Of a stretch of 64,000 bases of DNA, positions 24,564 to 32,583 are shown one piece after another. The stretch is from an uncultured Lachnospiraceae bacterium. Lineage in GTDB: Bacteria; Bacillota; Clostridia; Lachnospirales; Lachnospiraceae. Location of the stretch: NCBI GenBank assembly GCA_946628415.1, contig CAMOWK010000005.1:62001-126000 (forward strand). The letters run 5' to 3'. Position numbers and translations under genes: made by a program. The first letter of the stretch is position 1; every line of letters starts with the position of its first letter. The notes beneath the pieces are model-generated. The model was not told where the DNA came from, did no database searches, and saw only the letters and a list, made by a program, of their open reading frames with translations.

Positions 24564-25778
24564 TTGAGCAGAGTAATATGGATAGTATTAGATAGCGTGG
24601 GAATGGGAGAGGCTCCCGATGCAGCGGATTTTGATGACGTGGGGTGCAATACCATCGGTCACATCATGGAGAAATACCCGGATCTCGATATTCCGAATCT
24701 TAGGAGTATCGGATATGGCAATATAGATGGAATGGTAGGAGTAAAGCCGGTGGATAAACCTCTGGGAGCATATGGGAGGCTTACTGAACTATCAGCCGGT
24801 AAGGATACCACCATAGGGCATTGGGAAATGGTCGGCATACATACTCCCAAAAGATTTCCTACATATCCCGATGGGTTTCCGGATGAAATAATTGATGAAT
24901 TCATTAAGCAGACAGGCATTCCCGGAGTGCTCTACAATGGCGTAGCATCGGGAACAACTATCATAAATGAATTGGGAGATGAGATGAAGGCAAGCAAAAA
25001 GCCTATCATCTATACCTCGGCTGACAGCGTTTTTCAGATAGCATGTGATGAGAGCGTTTATTCTGCTGAGGAACTGTATGAAATGTGTCGCACGGCAAGA
25101 AAGATACTTACAGGTGAGCATAACGTGGCGAGGGTTATCGCGCGCCCCTATATCCGGGATGGCGAAAAATACATTAGAACCGCTAATCGCCGTGACTTTT
25201 CCAGAAAGCCTGCCGAGCCCAATCTCCTTACCATGATAAGAGAGAATGGGCAGAGCGTATATGCAATAGGTAAGATTGAGGATATATTTGCAGGATCAGG
25301 TATTACAGAGGCTATTCACACCAAGGATAACGAAGATGGTATGGATAAAACCATTGAGGCTCTTGATATAGTTAAGAATGGACTCATATTCACCAATCTT
25401 GTGGAATTTGATTCTACATGGGGACACAGAAGAGATGTGGAAGGCTACGCCAGAGGGCTTGAGCGCTTTGACAAGCGGCTCGGAGAGCTTATGGCGAGGA
25501 TTGGAATAGCAGATGGAAAGCTATCTTACGACACCATAGTCATTACCGCGGATCATGGTTGCGATCCTACATTTAAAGGAACAGATCACACTAGAGAGTA
25601 CGTACCATTTCTGCTGTATGGCAATATGATAGAACCGGGAGTTAATTTGAGAACGGGGACTACATTCGCTGATTCAGGAGAAACAGTGAGAGAGCTGCTA
25701 AATGTTCCGGGCAAGCTTTCTATAGGTGAGAGCCGTTATATGGATGTATATAAATCATCCCTTATAAATAATCATTGA
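24564..25778 (+). CDS. deoB: Phosphopentomutase
   Basis: Interconverts ribose-1-phosphate (or deoxyribose-1-phosphate) and the 5-phosphate in nucleoside salvage, a Mn-dependent alkaline-phosphatase-fold enzyme in the cytoplasm. The start is TTG, 8 bases after AGGAGG, giving MSRVIWIVLDSVGMGEAPDA, where the Asp binds metal. DTTIGHWEM near residue 80 carries the catalytic Thr. A second metal site is in ITADHGCDPT and the DHTREYVPFL block. At 404 residues the length matches the family (about 390-405). The cysteine hydrolase gene follows after 17 bases and probably shares the transcript. Confidence 0.96.
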   Translation: MSRVIWIVLDSVGMGEAPDAADFDDVGCNTIGHIMEKYPDLDIPNLRSIGYGNIDGMVGVKPVDKPLGAYGRLTELSAGKDTTIGHWEMVGIHTPKRFPTYPDGFPDEIIDEFIKQTGIPGVLYNGVASGTTIINELGDEMKASKKPIIYTSADSVFQIACDESVYSAEELYEMCRTARKILTGEHNVARVIARPYIRDGEKYIRTANRRDFSRKPAEPNLLTMIRENGQSVYAIGKIEDIFAGSGITEAIHTKDNEDGMDKTIEALDIVKNGLIFTNLVEFDSTWGHRRDVEGYARGLERFDKRLGELMARIGIADGKLSYDTIVITADHGCDPTFKGTDHTREYVPFLLYGNMIEPGVNLRTGTTFADSGETVRELLNVPGKLSIGESRYMDVYKSSLINNH

Positions 25779-25795
25779 AACAGAGGTAAGGAAAA

Positions 25796-26296
25796 ATGAA
25801 AAGAACACTTATTGTAGTAGATATGCAGAAGGATTTTGTGGACGGTAGTCTTGGAACAAAAGAAGCGGTTGGCATTTTGCAAAATGTAAAGAATAAGATT
25901 GAAGAGTATAAGAAAAATGGCGATGAAATAATATATACAAGAGATACTCACTATGAAAACTATTTGTCCACAAATGAAGGAAAACATCTTCCGGTTATCC
26001 ATTGTATAGAAGGAACACCGGGATGGGAAATTTACGAAGGGATTTACGTTGAAGGCTCTGAAATAGTAAATAAGCCAAGCTTCGGATACATAGGATGGGG
26101 CAAGTATTCATTTGACGAGGTGGAATTAATAGGACTCTGCACCGATATATGCGTAATCTCAAATGCATTGATTATCAAGGCGTTATTTCCGGAAATCAGT
26201 GTCAGCGTTGATTCAAGCTGCAGTGCCGGCGTTACTCCGGAAAAGCATGAAGCGGCACTTGAAACAATGAGAAGCTGTCAGGTGGAAGTAAAATAG
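25796..26296 (+). CDS. Isochorismatase-fold cysteine hydrolase, nicotinamidase-like
   Basis: A 166-residue cytoplasmic hydrolase. The catalytic triad is visible: Asp9 in VVDMQKDF, Lys93 in NKPSFGYIGW and Cys119 in LCTDICVIS. A metal site pattern (Asp50, His52, His64) like that of nicotinamidase PncA is present in YTRDTHYENYL and GKHLP. Nicotinamidases are about 180-210 residues, so this is a short member. It most likely deamidates nicotinamide in NAD salvage, but other amidase activities are possible. It is close behind deoB, fitting a nucleoside/NAD salvage operon. Confidence 0.82.
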   Translation: MKRTLIVVDMQKDFVDGSLGTKEAVGILQNVKNKIEEYKKNGDEIIYTRDTHYENYLSTNEGKHLPVIHCIEGTPGWEIYEGIYVEGSEIVNKPSFGYIGWGKYSFDEVELIGLCTDICVISNALIIKALFPEISVSVDSSCSAGVTPEKHEAALETMRSCQVEVK

Positions 26297-26320
26297 TTAA
26301 GGAATTAAAAGGCATAATTG

Positions 26321-26345
26321 ACAAGCAGGGGAGTTTCCCCTGCTT
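26321..26345 (+). repeat. Hairpin repeat, copy 1 (same 25 bases at 32316)
   Basis: A ten-base stem (AAGCAGGGGA against TCCCCTGCTT) around a 3-base loop. The 25-base stretch recurs exactly at 32316-32340. Here it is followed by GCAGAC rather than a T run, so it is a poor terminator alone. Confidence 0.85.
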
Positions 26346-26359
26346 GCAGACTGTAGACA

Positions 26360-26392
26360 AAGCCGGTTGTGGTAAATCACACCGGTTTTTTC
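26360..26392 (+). terminator. Terminator of the deoB/hydrolase operon
   Basis: AAGCCGGTTGTG pairs with CACACCGGTT (one bulge) around a short AT loop, followed by six T. It lies about 65 bases after the hydrolase stop. Confidence 0.8.
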
Positions 26393-26403
26393 TGCCTCGA
26401 AAT

Positions 26404-26598
26404 GCAAAAGCAATAATTCGGTCCATTTTTACCTGAAATTATTGCTTTTTAGGAATTTACAACGTTTGGCGCAATGCAAAAAGCAATAAATGAAAGGAAA
26501 AACAAGGAGAATTTTTGCTTTTTGTAAGTCAGAAAAGCAATGTTTAATCCAAAAAAGCAATAATTCCTGCTCAAAACAGGCTGATTTATTGCTTTTTG
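26404..26598. repeat. Array of seven GCAATAA motifs in alternating orientation
   Basis: AAAAGCAATAA-like units occur forward at 26407, 26478, 26533 and 26551, and as the reverse complement at 26437, 26512 and 26584. They pair into three successive hairpins: 26404/26450, 26476/26524 and 26551/26598. The space between deoB-hydrolase and nhaC holds nothing else. Confidence 0.8.
26550..26598. terminator. Bidirectional terminator next to nhaC
   Basis: AAAAAAGCAATAA and TTATTGCTTTTT form an outer stem, with CCTG...CAGG as inner stem. A T run is present on either strand. It lies 60 bases past the nhaC stop on the minus strand. Confidence 0.7.
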
Positions 26599-26657
26599 TG
26601 ATGTCTGCCGCTCTCTTTATATTACAAAAAGATGACAGGCGAACCGCCCCTGTGTCA

Positions 26658-27971
26658 TCACCGCGTCATAATAATAGAAGCGATAACAAATATCGCAAGT
26701 AAAAAGGGATAGATCAAAAACATTACCAGAGACATGCTCGTTACACCGGCAATCCCCGCAGCTATGAGTAGCTGTGCTCCATACGGAATTATTCCCTGCA
26801 TAATGCATGAACAGGTATCTAAGAGTGAAGCTGTCTTTGGGGGCTCAACCCCATATTCTTCACTTATATCCTTTGCAATAGGTGCCGCAATAACTATGGC
26901 AACCGTATTGTTGGCGGTTGCTATATCCATAATTGCAGTAAGAAGCGCTATGCCGAACATTCCACCCCTCTTTCCGTTCGCAACCTTACGGATGAAAGAA
27001 AGAATTGCTTCAAATCCACCATACTCTTTCATAAGCGATGCGATCGAGGCTACCAGAATGGTTACTATCATTGTTTCAAACATACCTGTCATCCCGCTTC
27101 CCATGGATGAAAGAGCCGTCTGATATGTGAGCGATCCGGTAATGACCCCGACACCTATAAAAAGTAAAATTCCGGAAATCAGAACCAAAAATACATTTAT
27201 TCCTATCGCTGCCATTACAAGTACTATGAAATAAGGAATCGCCTGAAGTATGCTGTATTCATATTTGCCTACCTCTGCTCCCTGATTCATAAAGGCATAT
27301 ATAAATAAAATAACAAGGGTAATCAACGCAGCCGGAACAGCCACTTTAATATTTGTTCTGAACTTATCCTTCATTTCCACACCCTGTGTCTTGGTTGCCG
27401 CAATGGTAGTATCAGATATAAACGAAAGATTATCACCGAACATTGATCCACCCACTACAACACCTACACAAAACGGAAGTGAAAGCTGACCGCTGCCCGC
27501 CACCGCGCATGCTATAGGCACAATAACCGTGATCGTTCCGACGCTGGTTCCCATTGCCATAGAGATAAGGCATGATATAAGAAAAAGTCCCGGAACCGCA
27601 AACCTGCTCGGGATAACACTCAAAAGCATATTTGCAGTACTTGACGCTCCGCCCGCCTCGCTTGCAATCCCGCTGAAAGCCCCTGCCATAAGGAATATAA
27701 ACAGCATGGTAACAATATTATCATCACCGATGCCCTTGGCACATATATGTATCTTTTCGTCAAATGACAATTCTTTGTTCTGAAGAAATGCAACGATCAG
27801 CGATATGGAAAAGGCCAACACGACCGACACCACATAAAAGCCCATCTGCCCTTCCGCAGGTCGAATATATTCAAAAAAAACCCCGTTTCCCAGATACAAT
27901 ATCAGAAATACGATTATCGGTAATAAAGCTTTGGGATTGGGTTTTACTGTTTTCGAGTCGTTCTTTTTCAA
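26658..27971 (-). CDS. nhaC: NhaC-family Na+/H+ antiporter
   Basis: A 437-residue membrane protein with about eleven hydrophobic helices, matching NhaC antiporters in size and motifs. GTSVGTITVIVPIA and GGSMFGDNLSFISDTTIAATKTQG are the conserved transport-site segments, and ATANNTVAIVIAAPIAK lies in the second half. It exchanges cytoplasmic Na+ (or organic substrates in some members, such as malate/lactate) for H+. The start is TTG, 6 bases after AGGAGG. The leader contains a large hairpin immediately before the SD. It stands alone, leftward, between two rightward operons. Confidence 0.9.
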   Translation of the reverse strand: MKKNDSKTVKPNPKALLPIIVFLILYLGNGVFFEYIRPAEGQMGFYVVSVVLAFSISLIVAFLQNKELSFDEKIHICAKGIGDDNIVTMLFIFLMAGAFSGIASEAGGASSTANMLLSVIPSRFAVPGLFLISCLISMAMGTSVGTITVIVPIACAVAGSGQLSLPFCVGVVVGGSMFGDNLSFISDTTIAATKTQGVEMKDKFRTNIKVAVPAALITLVILFIYAFMNQGAEVGKYEYSILQAIPYFIVLVMAAIGINVFLVLISGILLFIGVGVITGSLTYQTALSSMGSGMTGMFETMIVTILVASIASLMKEYGGFEAILSFIRKVANGKRGGMFGIALLTAIMDIATANNTVAIVIAAPIAKDISEEYGVEPPKTASLLDTCSCIMQGIIPYGAQLLIAAGIAGVTSMSLVMFLIYPFLLAIFVIASIIMTR

Positions 27972-27986
27972 TTTTAACCTCCTAAA

Positions 27987-28034
27987 AAATCCTTTTTTTT
28001 ATTACCGAATTTCCGGTAACAAAAAAGGATTTTC
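27987..28034 (-). promoter_or_regulatory. Long hairpin in the nhaC leader
   Basis: AAAATCC, an A/T tract and TTACCGG pair with a matching 3' arm to give a stem of about 20 bp. It ends some 10 bases before the AGGAGG of nhaC. It could control translation or be an attenuator. On the plus strand it has no gene upstream to terminate. Confidence 0.6.
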
Positions 28035-28255
28035 AACCGATACAAATGTAGCATAATTATATTATTATATCAATGATTAAATGTTGAAGAATCCCTGTTG
28101 ATTTTTCGCCTCACCTGCCACATAATATCCCTATGGAATGGTAAATCCACTTCCCAACTTCCGTTAAGTCAGTATTGTGCAAAACAAATATATTTCCATT
28201 GAAATCTAAGTGAGCAACCGATACAATAAACATATCTATCTTTGAGGTGAAAAGA

Positions 28256-29971
28256 ATGAAAAAAGGCTTTTGCGAGCGGAAATTCAGTTCCATGTTTTTG
28301 TCTGGTACATTTACAAAAGCGGTCATGTACATCATGCTTCTTTGCGACAGCATCATCGCCGGATACTACATCGGGTCATCGGGGGTGGCGGCCATCAACG
28401 CGATTACGCCTGTGACCGGGATCGTGACGTTTTTCGGAGACCTTGTCTCCACAGGCGTGGGAATTGTTTTCACAAGAGAAATCGGAGCCATGAGGAAAAA
28501 ACGGGCTGACGAAATCTATGGTCAGGGACTGATTATCAGCCTCTCCATCGGACTCCTCTCTGCCCTCATTATCTTCCTCATCCGCGGCGTTTATTTCAGT
28601 GCAAACGGCATCACAGGGGAGATTCTGGACAACGCCCTCCAGTATTACCGCTTTGTTCCCATCAACTCCTTTCTGACTATCGTCATCTTCTACCTTGAGC
28701 AGATGGTATACAGCGACGGGGATGAGCTGTGCAACAATATCTGCTATGGGTTTCAGATTGGTGGAAACATCATCCTCTCCGTTGTGCTGACCAGGTTCTT
28801 TGGAATGACGGGCATCATCCTGGGCTCTGTCATCGGAAACGGGCTTGGTATTCTTGTCTGCTGCTGGCACTACTTCCGCAAGGGGAATACGCTTCACTTT
28901 GTCTGGCATCTCTCTTTCAGGGATTTCCTGCTCACCTCACGCTACAGCATCGTGGATTCTTCCGTCTATTTGTGCTGGGCGCTGATGGACTATGTGATGA
29001 TTGGATTCGTTTCCGGTCATTACGGCGAGACGGGCCTGATTACCCTCGCTGTGGTGGTCAGCCTGATTGAGTTCAGCGTTGTAATGGACGGTGTGGGTAT
29101 GGCCATGCAGCCGCTCATCGGCACCTATTTCGGGGAAAAGAACCATCAGCTCATCAAGCGCGTTATGAAAGCTGCCATCAAAGCCGCACTGGTGGAGGGC
29201 GCAGTGGCGACGCTTTTGATTTGGATTTTCTCGAGGCAGTTCTGCGCCCTGTTCGGCATCACCGGCGGAGCGGCTCTTGCCCCGTCCATAGTTGCCATTC
29301 GGATTGTGTCCATGGGCTTCATGTTTTGCAGCGCCGTGTCCCTGACCACCTCCTACTACATGCTGATTGACCGTATCGGCATGGCTGTGTGCTTCTCCTG
29401 CCTCCAGAGCGGCCTGCTGTATGTGGTTCTTCCTATACTGGGTTCCACCCTGTTTGGAATCAACGGGATGTGGGCAGGCTTTGCCATCGCTCCCGTTCTG
29501 GCTCTCACCATCGCCCTGAGCTTTGTTTATCTGAAATTCGGGAAGGCCAACTTCCCATTCCTGCTCAAGGACATGGATTCGGACATTGAGGTGATGGACG
29601 CCAGTCTGACGGCTGAAGCTGCCTCTGCCCTCTCCCGGCAGGTCGGAGACAGCCTGCTTTCCCATCACTACCCCAAGGGAGAGGCCAATCGCGCTGCGCT
29701 TTTCGTTGAGGAAATCGGCCTGACGATTCTGGAGAAGAACCAGCAGGCGAAGAAGCCTGTTTTAATGGAGCTTTCTCTCTTCTTTGAAAAGGATTCCGTG
29801 CTGATTATAGAACGGGATTCGGGAGAGCTGTTCAACATCACTGACCCTGATGCTCCAATCAAGGGACTGAGCGGATTCGTCCTCAGCGCCCTGATGGAGG
29901 CGCAGCAGGAAAAAGCGTATCTTGTAACCACAGGCTATAACCGAAATATGATCCGTATTTCACGCAAATGA
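28256..29971 (+). CDS. MATE-family transporter with C-terminal ATP-binding-like extension
   Basis: A 571-residue protein. Residues 1-440 form a MATE-type transporter with twelve helices, including LCDSIIAGYYIGSSGVAAIN for the first pair and a second repeat from about 235. Residues 450-571 are soluble and not part of ordinary MATE proteins. The segment with HHYPKGEANRAALFVEEIGL and LIIERDSGELFNITDPDAP resembles the N-box and later blocks of HATPase_c/RsbW-type kinases; this is an inference. The start is ATG 28256, behind GAGGTG; an in-frame GTG overlaps that SD. G+C is clearly higher than in flanking genes (34 of 60 bases on the line at 29161, against 21 of 60 at 27301). First gene of a transferred-looking operon. 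Confidence 0.85.
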   Translation: MKKGFCERKFSSMFLSGTFTKAVMYIMLLCDSIIAGYYIGSSGVAAINAITPVTGIVTFFGDLVSTGVGIVFTREIGAMRKKRADEIYGQGLIISLSIGLLSALIIFLIRGVYFSANGITGEILDNALQYYRFVPINSFLTIVIFYLEQMVYSDGDELCNNICYGFQIGGNIILSVVLTRFFGMTGIILGSVIGNGLGILVCCWHYFRKGNTLHFVWHLSFRDFLLTSRYSIVDSSVYLCWALMDYVMIGFVSGHYGETGLITLAVVVSLIEFSVVMDGVGMAMQPLIGTYFGEKNHQLIKRVMKAAIKAALVEGAVATLLIWIFSRQFCALFGITGGAALAPSIVAIRIVSMGFMFCSAVSLTTSYYMLIDRIGMAVCFSCLQSGLLYVVLPILGSTLFGINGMWAGFAIAPVLALTIALSFVYLKFGKANFPFLLKDMDSDIEVMDASLTAEAASALSRQVGDSLLSHHYPKGEANRAALFVEEIGLTILEKNQQAKKPVLMELSLFFEKDSVLIIERDSGELFNITDPDAPIKGLSGFVLSALMEAQQEKAYLVTTGYNRNMIRISRK

Positions 29972-29994
29972 AAGGTCACCAGGGAGGAAAACAA

Positions 29995-30633
29995 ATGAAC
30001 GTATATGATTTTGACGGAACGATTTTTTATTCAGATTGTTCAATCGGCTTCGCACTCTGGTGTATGAAACGGCATCCAAAGCTGTGGGTAACTTATTTTC
30101 CAAACCTTATCAAGCATCTGATTCTTTACAAAAGAGGAAAGATTCCAAATTATCTTTTGCAGAGAAAAATGTTCAGCTATCTGACGATGATAGATGATTT
30201 TGACGAGCAGATTGAGCGTTATTGGGATAAATACGAGAAACGGATTTCTGCGTGGTATCTGGCTCAAAAAAAGCCGGACGACCTGATTATCAGCGCTTCT
30301 CCGTCCTGCATCATCGGTCCCATTGCGCGAAGGCTGGGCGTAAACTATATGGCGACGGAGTTTGACCGGGAATTTGGCGTGTTTGTGGACAATCTGATGT
30401 ACGCAAAAGAGAAGGCAAAGTACATGATCGACAATGGTTTTCCGATGATTGAAAACTTCTACTCCGATTCTCTCGCGGATACTCCTCTTGCCCTGTGTGC
30501 GGAAAAAGCCCATCTGGTCAAAAACAAGGCTTCTACTGTGGTTGATTGGCCGGATTTGGATTCGGACACCATGAAAAAAGTCAAAAAGAAAATTGACACC
30601 GGTTGGAACGTCCATTTGAAAGAAGAGGAATAA
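29995..30633 (+). CDS. HAD-family phosphatase
   Basis: A 212-residue cytoplasmic HAD hydrolase of the phosphoserine-phosphatase type. Motif I is YDFDGT (Asp5, Asp7), motif II is ISASPS, and motif IV is YSDSLADTPL, preceded by a conserved Lys region. A helical cap lies between motifs I and II. The start is at 29995 because GGGAGG lies 7 bases upstream; the longer frame from 29968 would overlap the MATE stop and has no SD. It lies 23 bases after MATE and 1 base before the FGGY kinase, so the three are surely one operon. The phosphorylated substrate is unknown and may be linked to the kinase product. Confidence 0.87.
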   Translation: MNVYDFDGTIFYSDCSIGFALWCMKRHPKLWVTYFPNLIKHLILYKRGKIPNYLLQRKMFSYLTMIDDFDEQIERYWDKYEKRISAWYLAQKKPDDLIISASPSCIIGPIARRLGVNYMATEFDREFGVFVDNLMYAKEKAKYMIDNGFPMIENFYSDSLADTPLALCAEKAHLVKNKASTVVDWPDLDSDTMKKVKKKIDTGWNVHLKEEE

Positions 30634-30634
30634 A

Positions 30635-32239
30635 ATGTATGTTGTCGTTTATGATTTCGGAACCAGCAGCGTAAAAACCTGTTTGTTTGACATTGATTCA
30701 GAAATTCGGCTCGTGGCCAGTTCCACCGCTGACTATGGCCTGTATATAACCGCCGATGGCGGTGCGGAACAAGATACGGAAGAGTGGTGGGCGGCTTTGT
30801 GTTCCACCACCCGGAATTTGTTTCAAAAATCGGATGTGAAACCAGAGGAAGTCGAGGGCATGGCCGCCTGTACACAGTTTCAGGGATCTGTTTTCGTGGA
30901 TGAGAATGGCAACGCCCTCAGACGCCCCATGAACTATCTGGATCAGAGGGGCATCAAAGAGTATCAGGAGTGCATGGGCTCTGGCATCATCAAGGTTTCC
31001 GGATGCAGCCTGTACAAGCTGGTCAGGAACCTGATTGTCAACTATGCTGGTTCTACCAGCGCCAAAGATCCGGTCTGGAAGTACAAGTGGGTGGAGCACA
31101 ATGAACCCGAGGTGTTTCAAAAAGCCTATAAGTGGCTGGATATATGTGACTACCTTGTCTCTCGCTTTACGAGCAGAATCGTCAGAACCGCCGATTCCGC
31201 ATTTGCAACCTTTCTCTATGATACCCGCAAGGGAAAGGAAGGCTGGAACAAGGGCCTTCTGAAAATGTACAAAGTGAACCCTAGGCATATGCCGGATCTT
31301 ATAGATAGTACGGATTTAGTTGGCGAACTGACGGAACAGGCGGCCAATGACCTGGGTCTGGTAAAAGGAATTCCGGTTTTCGGAGGCGGCGGGGACACGA
31401 CCTTCGTCAACATCGGCGCCGGATGTACAAGACCGGGAGATACCCATATTTATGTGGGAACATCCGGATGGGTATCAACGTATCTGGACTATCAGACCGT
31501 TGACATCAATGCCATGATAACAGGCGTCCTGTCAGCAAAACGCGGGTACTTCAACTATTATGCGGAGTTGGAAACGGCCGGAAAATGCTTTGAATGGGTT
31601 GTGAAGCATCTTGCGCTGGATGAGATAGGTGTTTACCTGAGTCAAGCCAAAGTAACAGATGATATCGAGAGCAAATTTACAAGTCTCTATGATTATCTTT
31701 CGTCAGAGGTCAGCAAGGTTCCTCCGGGAGCCAACGGTGTGATTTTTACCCCATGGCTGCACGGAAACCGTTGCCCCTTTGAGGATTCCAATGCCGCAGG
31801 GATGTTTTTCAATATCAAACTTGAAACCGGCAAAAGAGATATGATTCGTGCCGTTCTGGAGGGCATTTGCTATCACCTGCGCTGGCTTCTGGAATGCCAG
31901 GCAAAGAAGGTGAAAACCTCTGATCCACTCAGGTTTGTCGGCGGGGGCGCCCTGTCACCTGTGACCTGCCAGATGCTGGCGGATATTACCGGCAGAACGA
32001 TAGAGACAGTCAATAACTCTCAGGAGGTTGGCGCAATCGGAACTGCTCTTGTTGTGGCCGCGGGTATCAAAGGGGTGGATGTGCTGGAACTTTCACGTCA
32101 GCTCGTCAAAGCCAATCATGCCTACATTCCCAACCCTGAGAACAAGGCGATCTATGAACGAAACTACAAAGTCTTCAAAAGGCTCTACAAGTCCAATGCC
32201 GCAAACTATAAAGCACTGAACGATGAAACAGACAATTGA
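30635..32239 (+). CDS. FGGY-family carbohydrate kinase
   Basis: A 534-residue sugar kinase related to xylulokinase. The phosphate-1 motif is YDFGTSSVKT at the N-terminus. VFGGGGDTTFVNIGAG and HIYVGTSGW are the phosphate-2 and substrate region, and RFVGGGALSPVTCQMLADI is the FGGY C-terminal signature with its adenosine-binding Gly run. It phosphorylates a sugar or polyol with ATP; which one cannot be told from sequence. The gene is translationally close to the HAD gene (1 base) and shares its raised G+C. With an exporter-like MATE and a phosphatase, it may handle an unusual sugar or polyol. Confidence 0.88.
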   Translation: MYVVVYDFGTSSVKTCLFDIDSEIRLVASSTADYGLYITADGGAEQDTEEWWAALCSTTRNLFQKSDVKPEEVEGMAACTQFQGSVFVDENGNALRRPMNYLDQRGIKEYQECMGSGIIKVSGCSLYKLVRNLIVNYAGSTSAKDPVWKYKWVEHNEPEVFQKAYKWLDICDYLVSRFTSRIVRTADSAFATFLYDTRKGKEGWNKGLLKMYKVNPRHMPDLIDSTDLVGELTEQAANDLGLVKGIPVFGGGGDTTFVNIGAGCTRPGDTHIYVGTSGWVSTYLDYQTVDINAMITGVLSAKRGYFNYYAELETAGKCFEWVVKHLALDEIGVYLSQAKVTDDIESKFTSLYDYLSSEVSKVPPGANGVIFTPWLHGNRCPFEDSNAAGMFFNIKLETGKRDMIRAVLEGICYHLRWLLECQAKKVKTSDPLRFVGGGALSPVTCQMLADITGRTIETVNNSQEVGAIGTALVVAAGIKGVDVLELSRQLVKANHAYIPNPENKAIYERNYKVFKRLYKSNAANYKALNDETDN

Positions 32240-32310
32240 AGGAGCAGGAAAGCGGAAAAACGAACAGAATGGTGAATTCCTGCCAGGGAAAAAAGTGTCT
32301 CTAAGATAGT

Positions 32311-32503
32311 CTAAAACAAGCAGGGGAGTTTCCCCTGCTTTTTAATACTTTTATTATTCTCAGCTCGGATTCCCTTTTTTATGTTTTCAATATCAACAAT
32401 TTTCTTAATCTCGTCAAGAGTTCCAAGACGTTTACCCTTAATTAATGTTTGAAATGCAAGACCCTTGGTGGCCTTTAAATCAGCAACAAAGTAAAAAAGT
32501 TTT
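32311..32503 (-). pseudogene. Possible remnant of a minus-strand gene
   Basis: Read leftward, a frame without a start codon runs FYFVADLKATKGLAFQTLIK, then GKRLGTLDEIKKIVDIENIK and on to a TAG at 32313. The composition looks protein-like, and no family is recognised. The terminator hairpin lies inside its last codons. It may be the tail of a gene lost when the neighbouring operon arrived. Apart from the terminator, 32240-32583 holds nothing else clear. Confidence 0.3.
32316..32343 (+). terminator. Terminator of the FGGY operon (hairpin repeat copy 2)
   Basis: The same ten-base stem as at 26323, here followed directly by a T run. It is the functional-looking copy of the pair. Confidence 0.85.
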
Positions 32504-32583
32504 TATCGCATTTAAACTGATTTTTTAGTAAAATAATTGTGTATATGCAAAAATCTAAAAATGTAATATATGGAGACTGTTGT

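Noticed and set aside
28376..29668. Long minus-strand frames inside the MATE gene (28376-28909, 28937-29668)
   Set aside because: G+C-rich antisense shadows; the plus strand encodes a clear twelve-helix transporter.
30040..31288. Minus-strand frames opposite the HAD and FGGY genes
   Set aside because: Shadows of well-defined enzymes on the plus strand.
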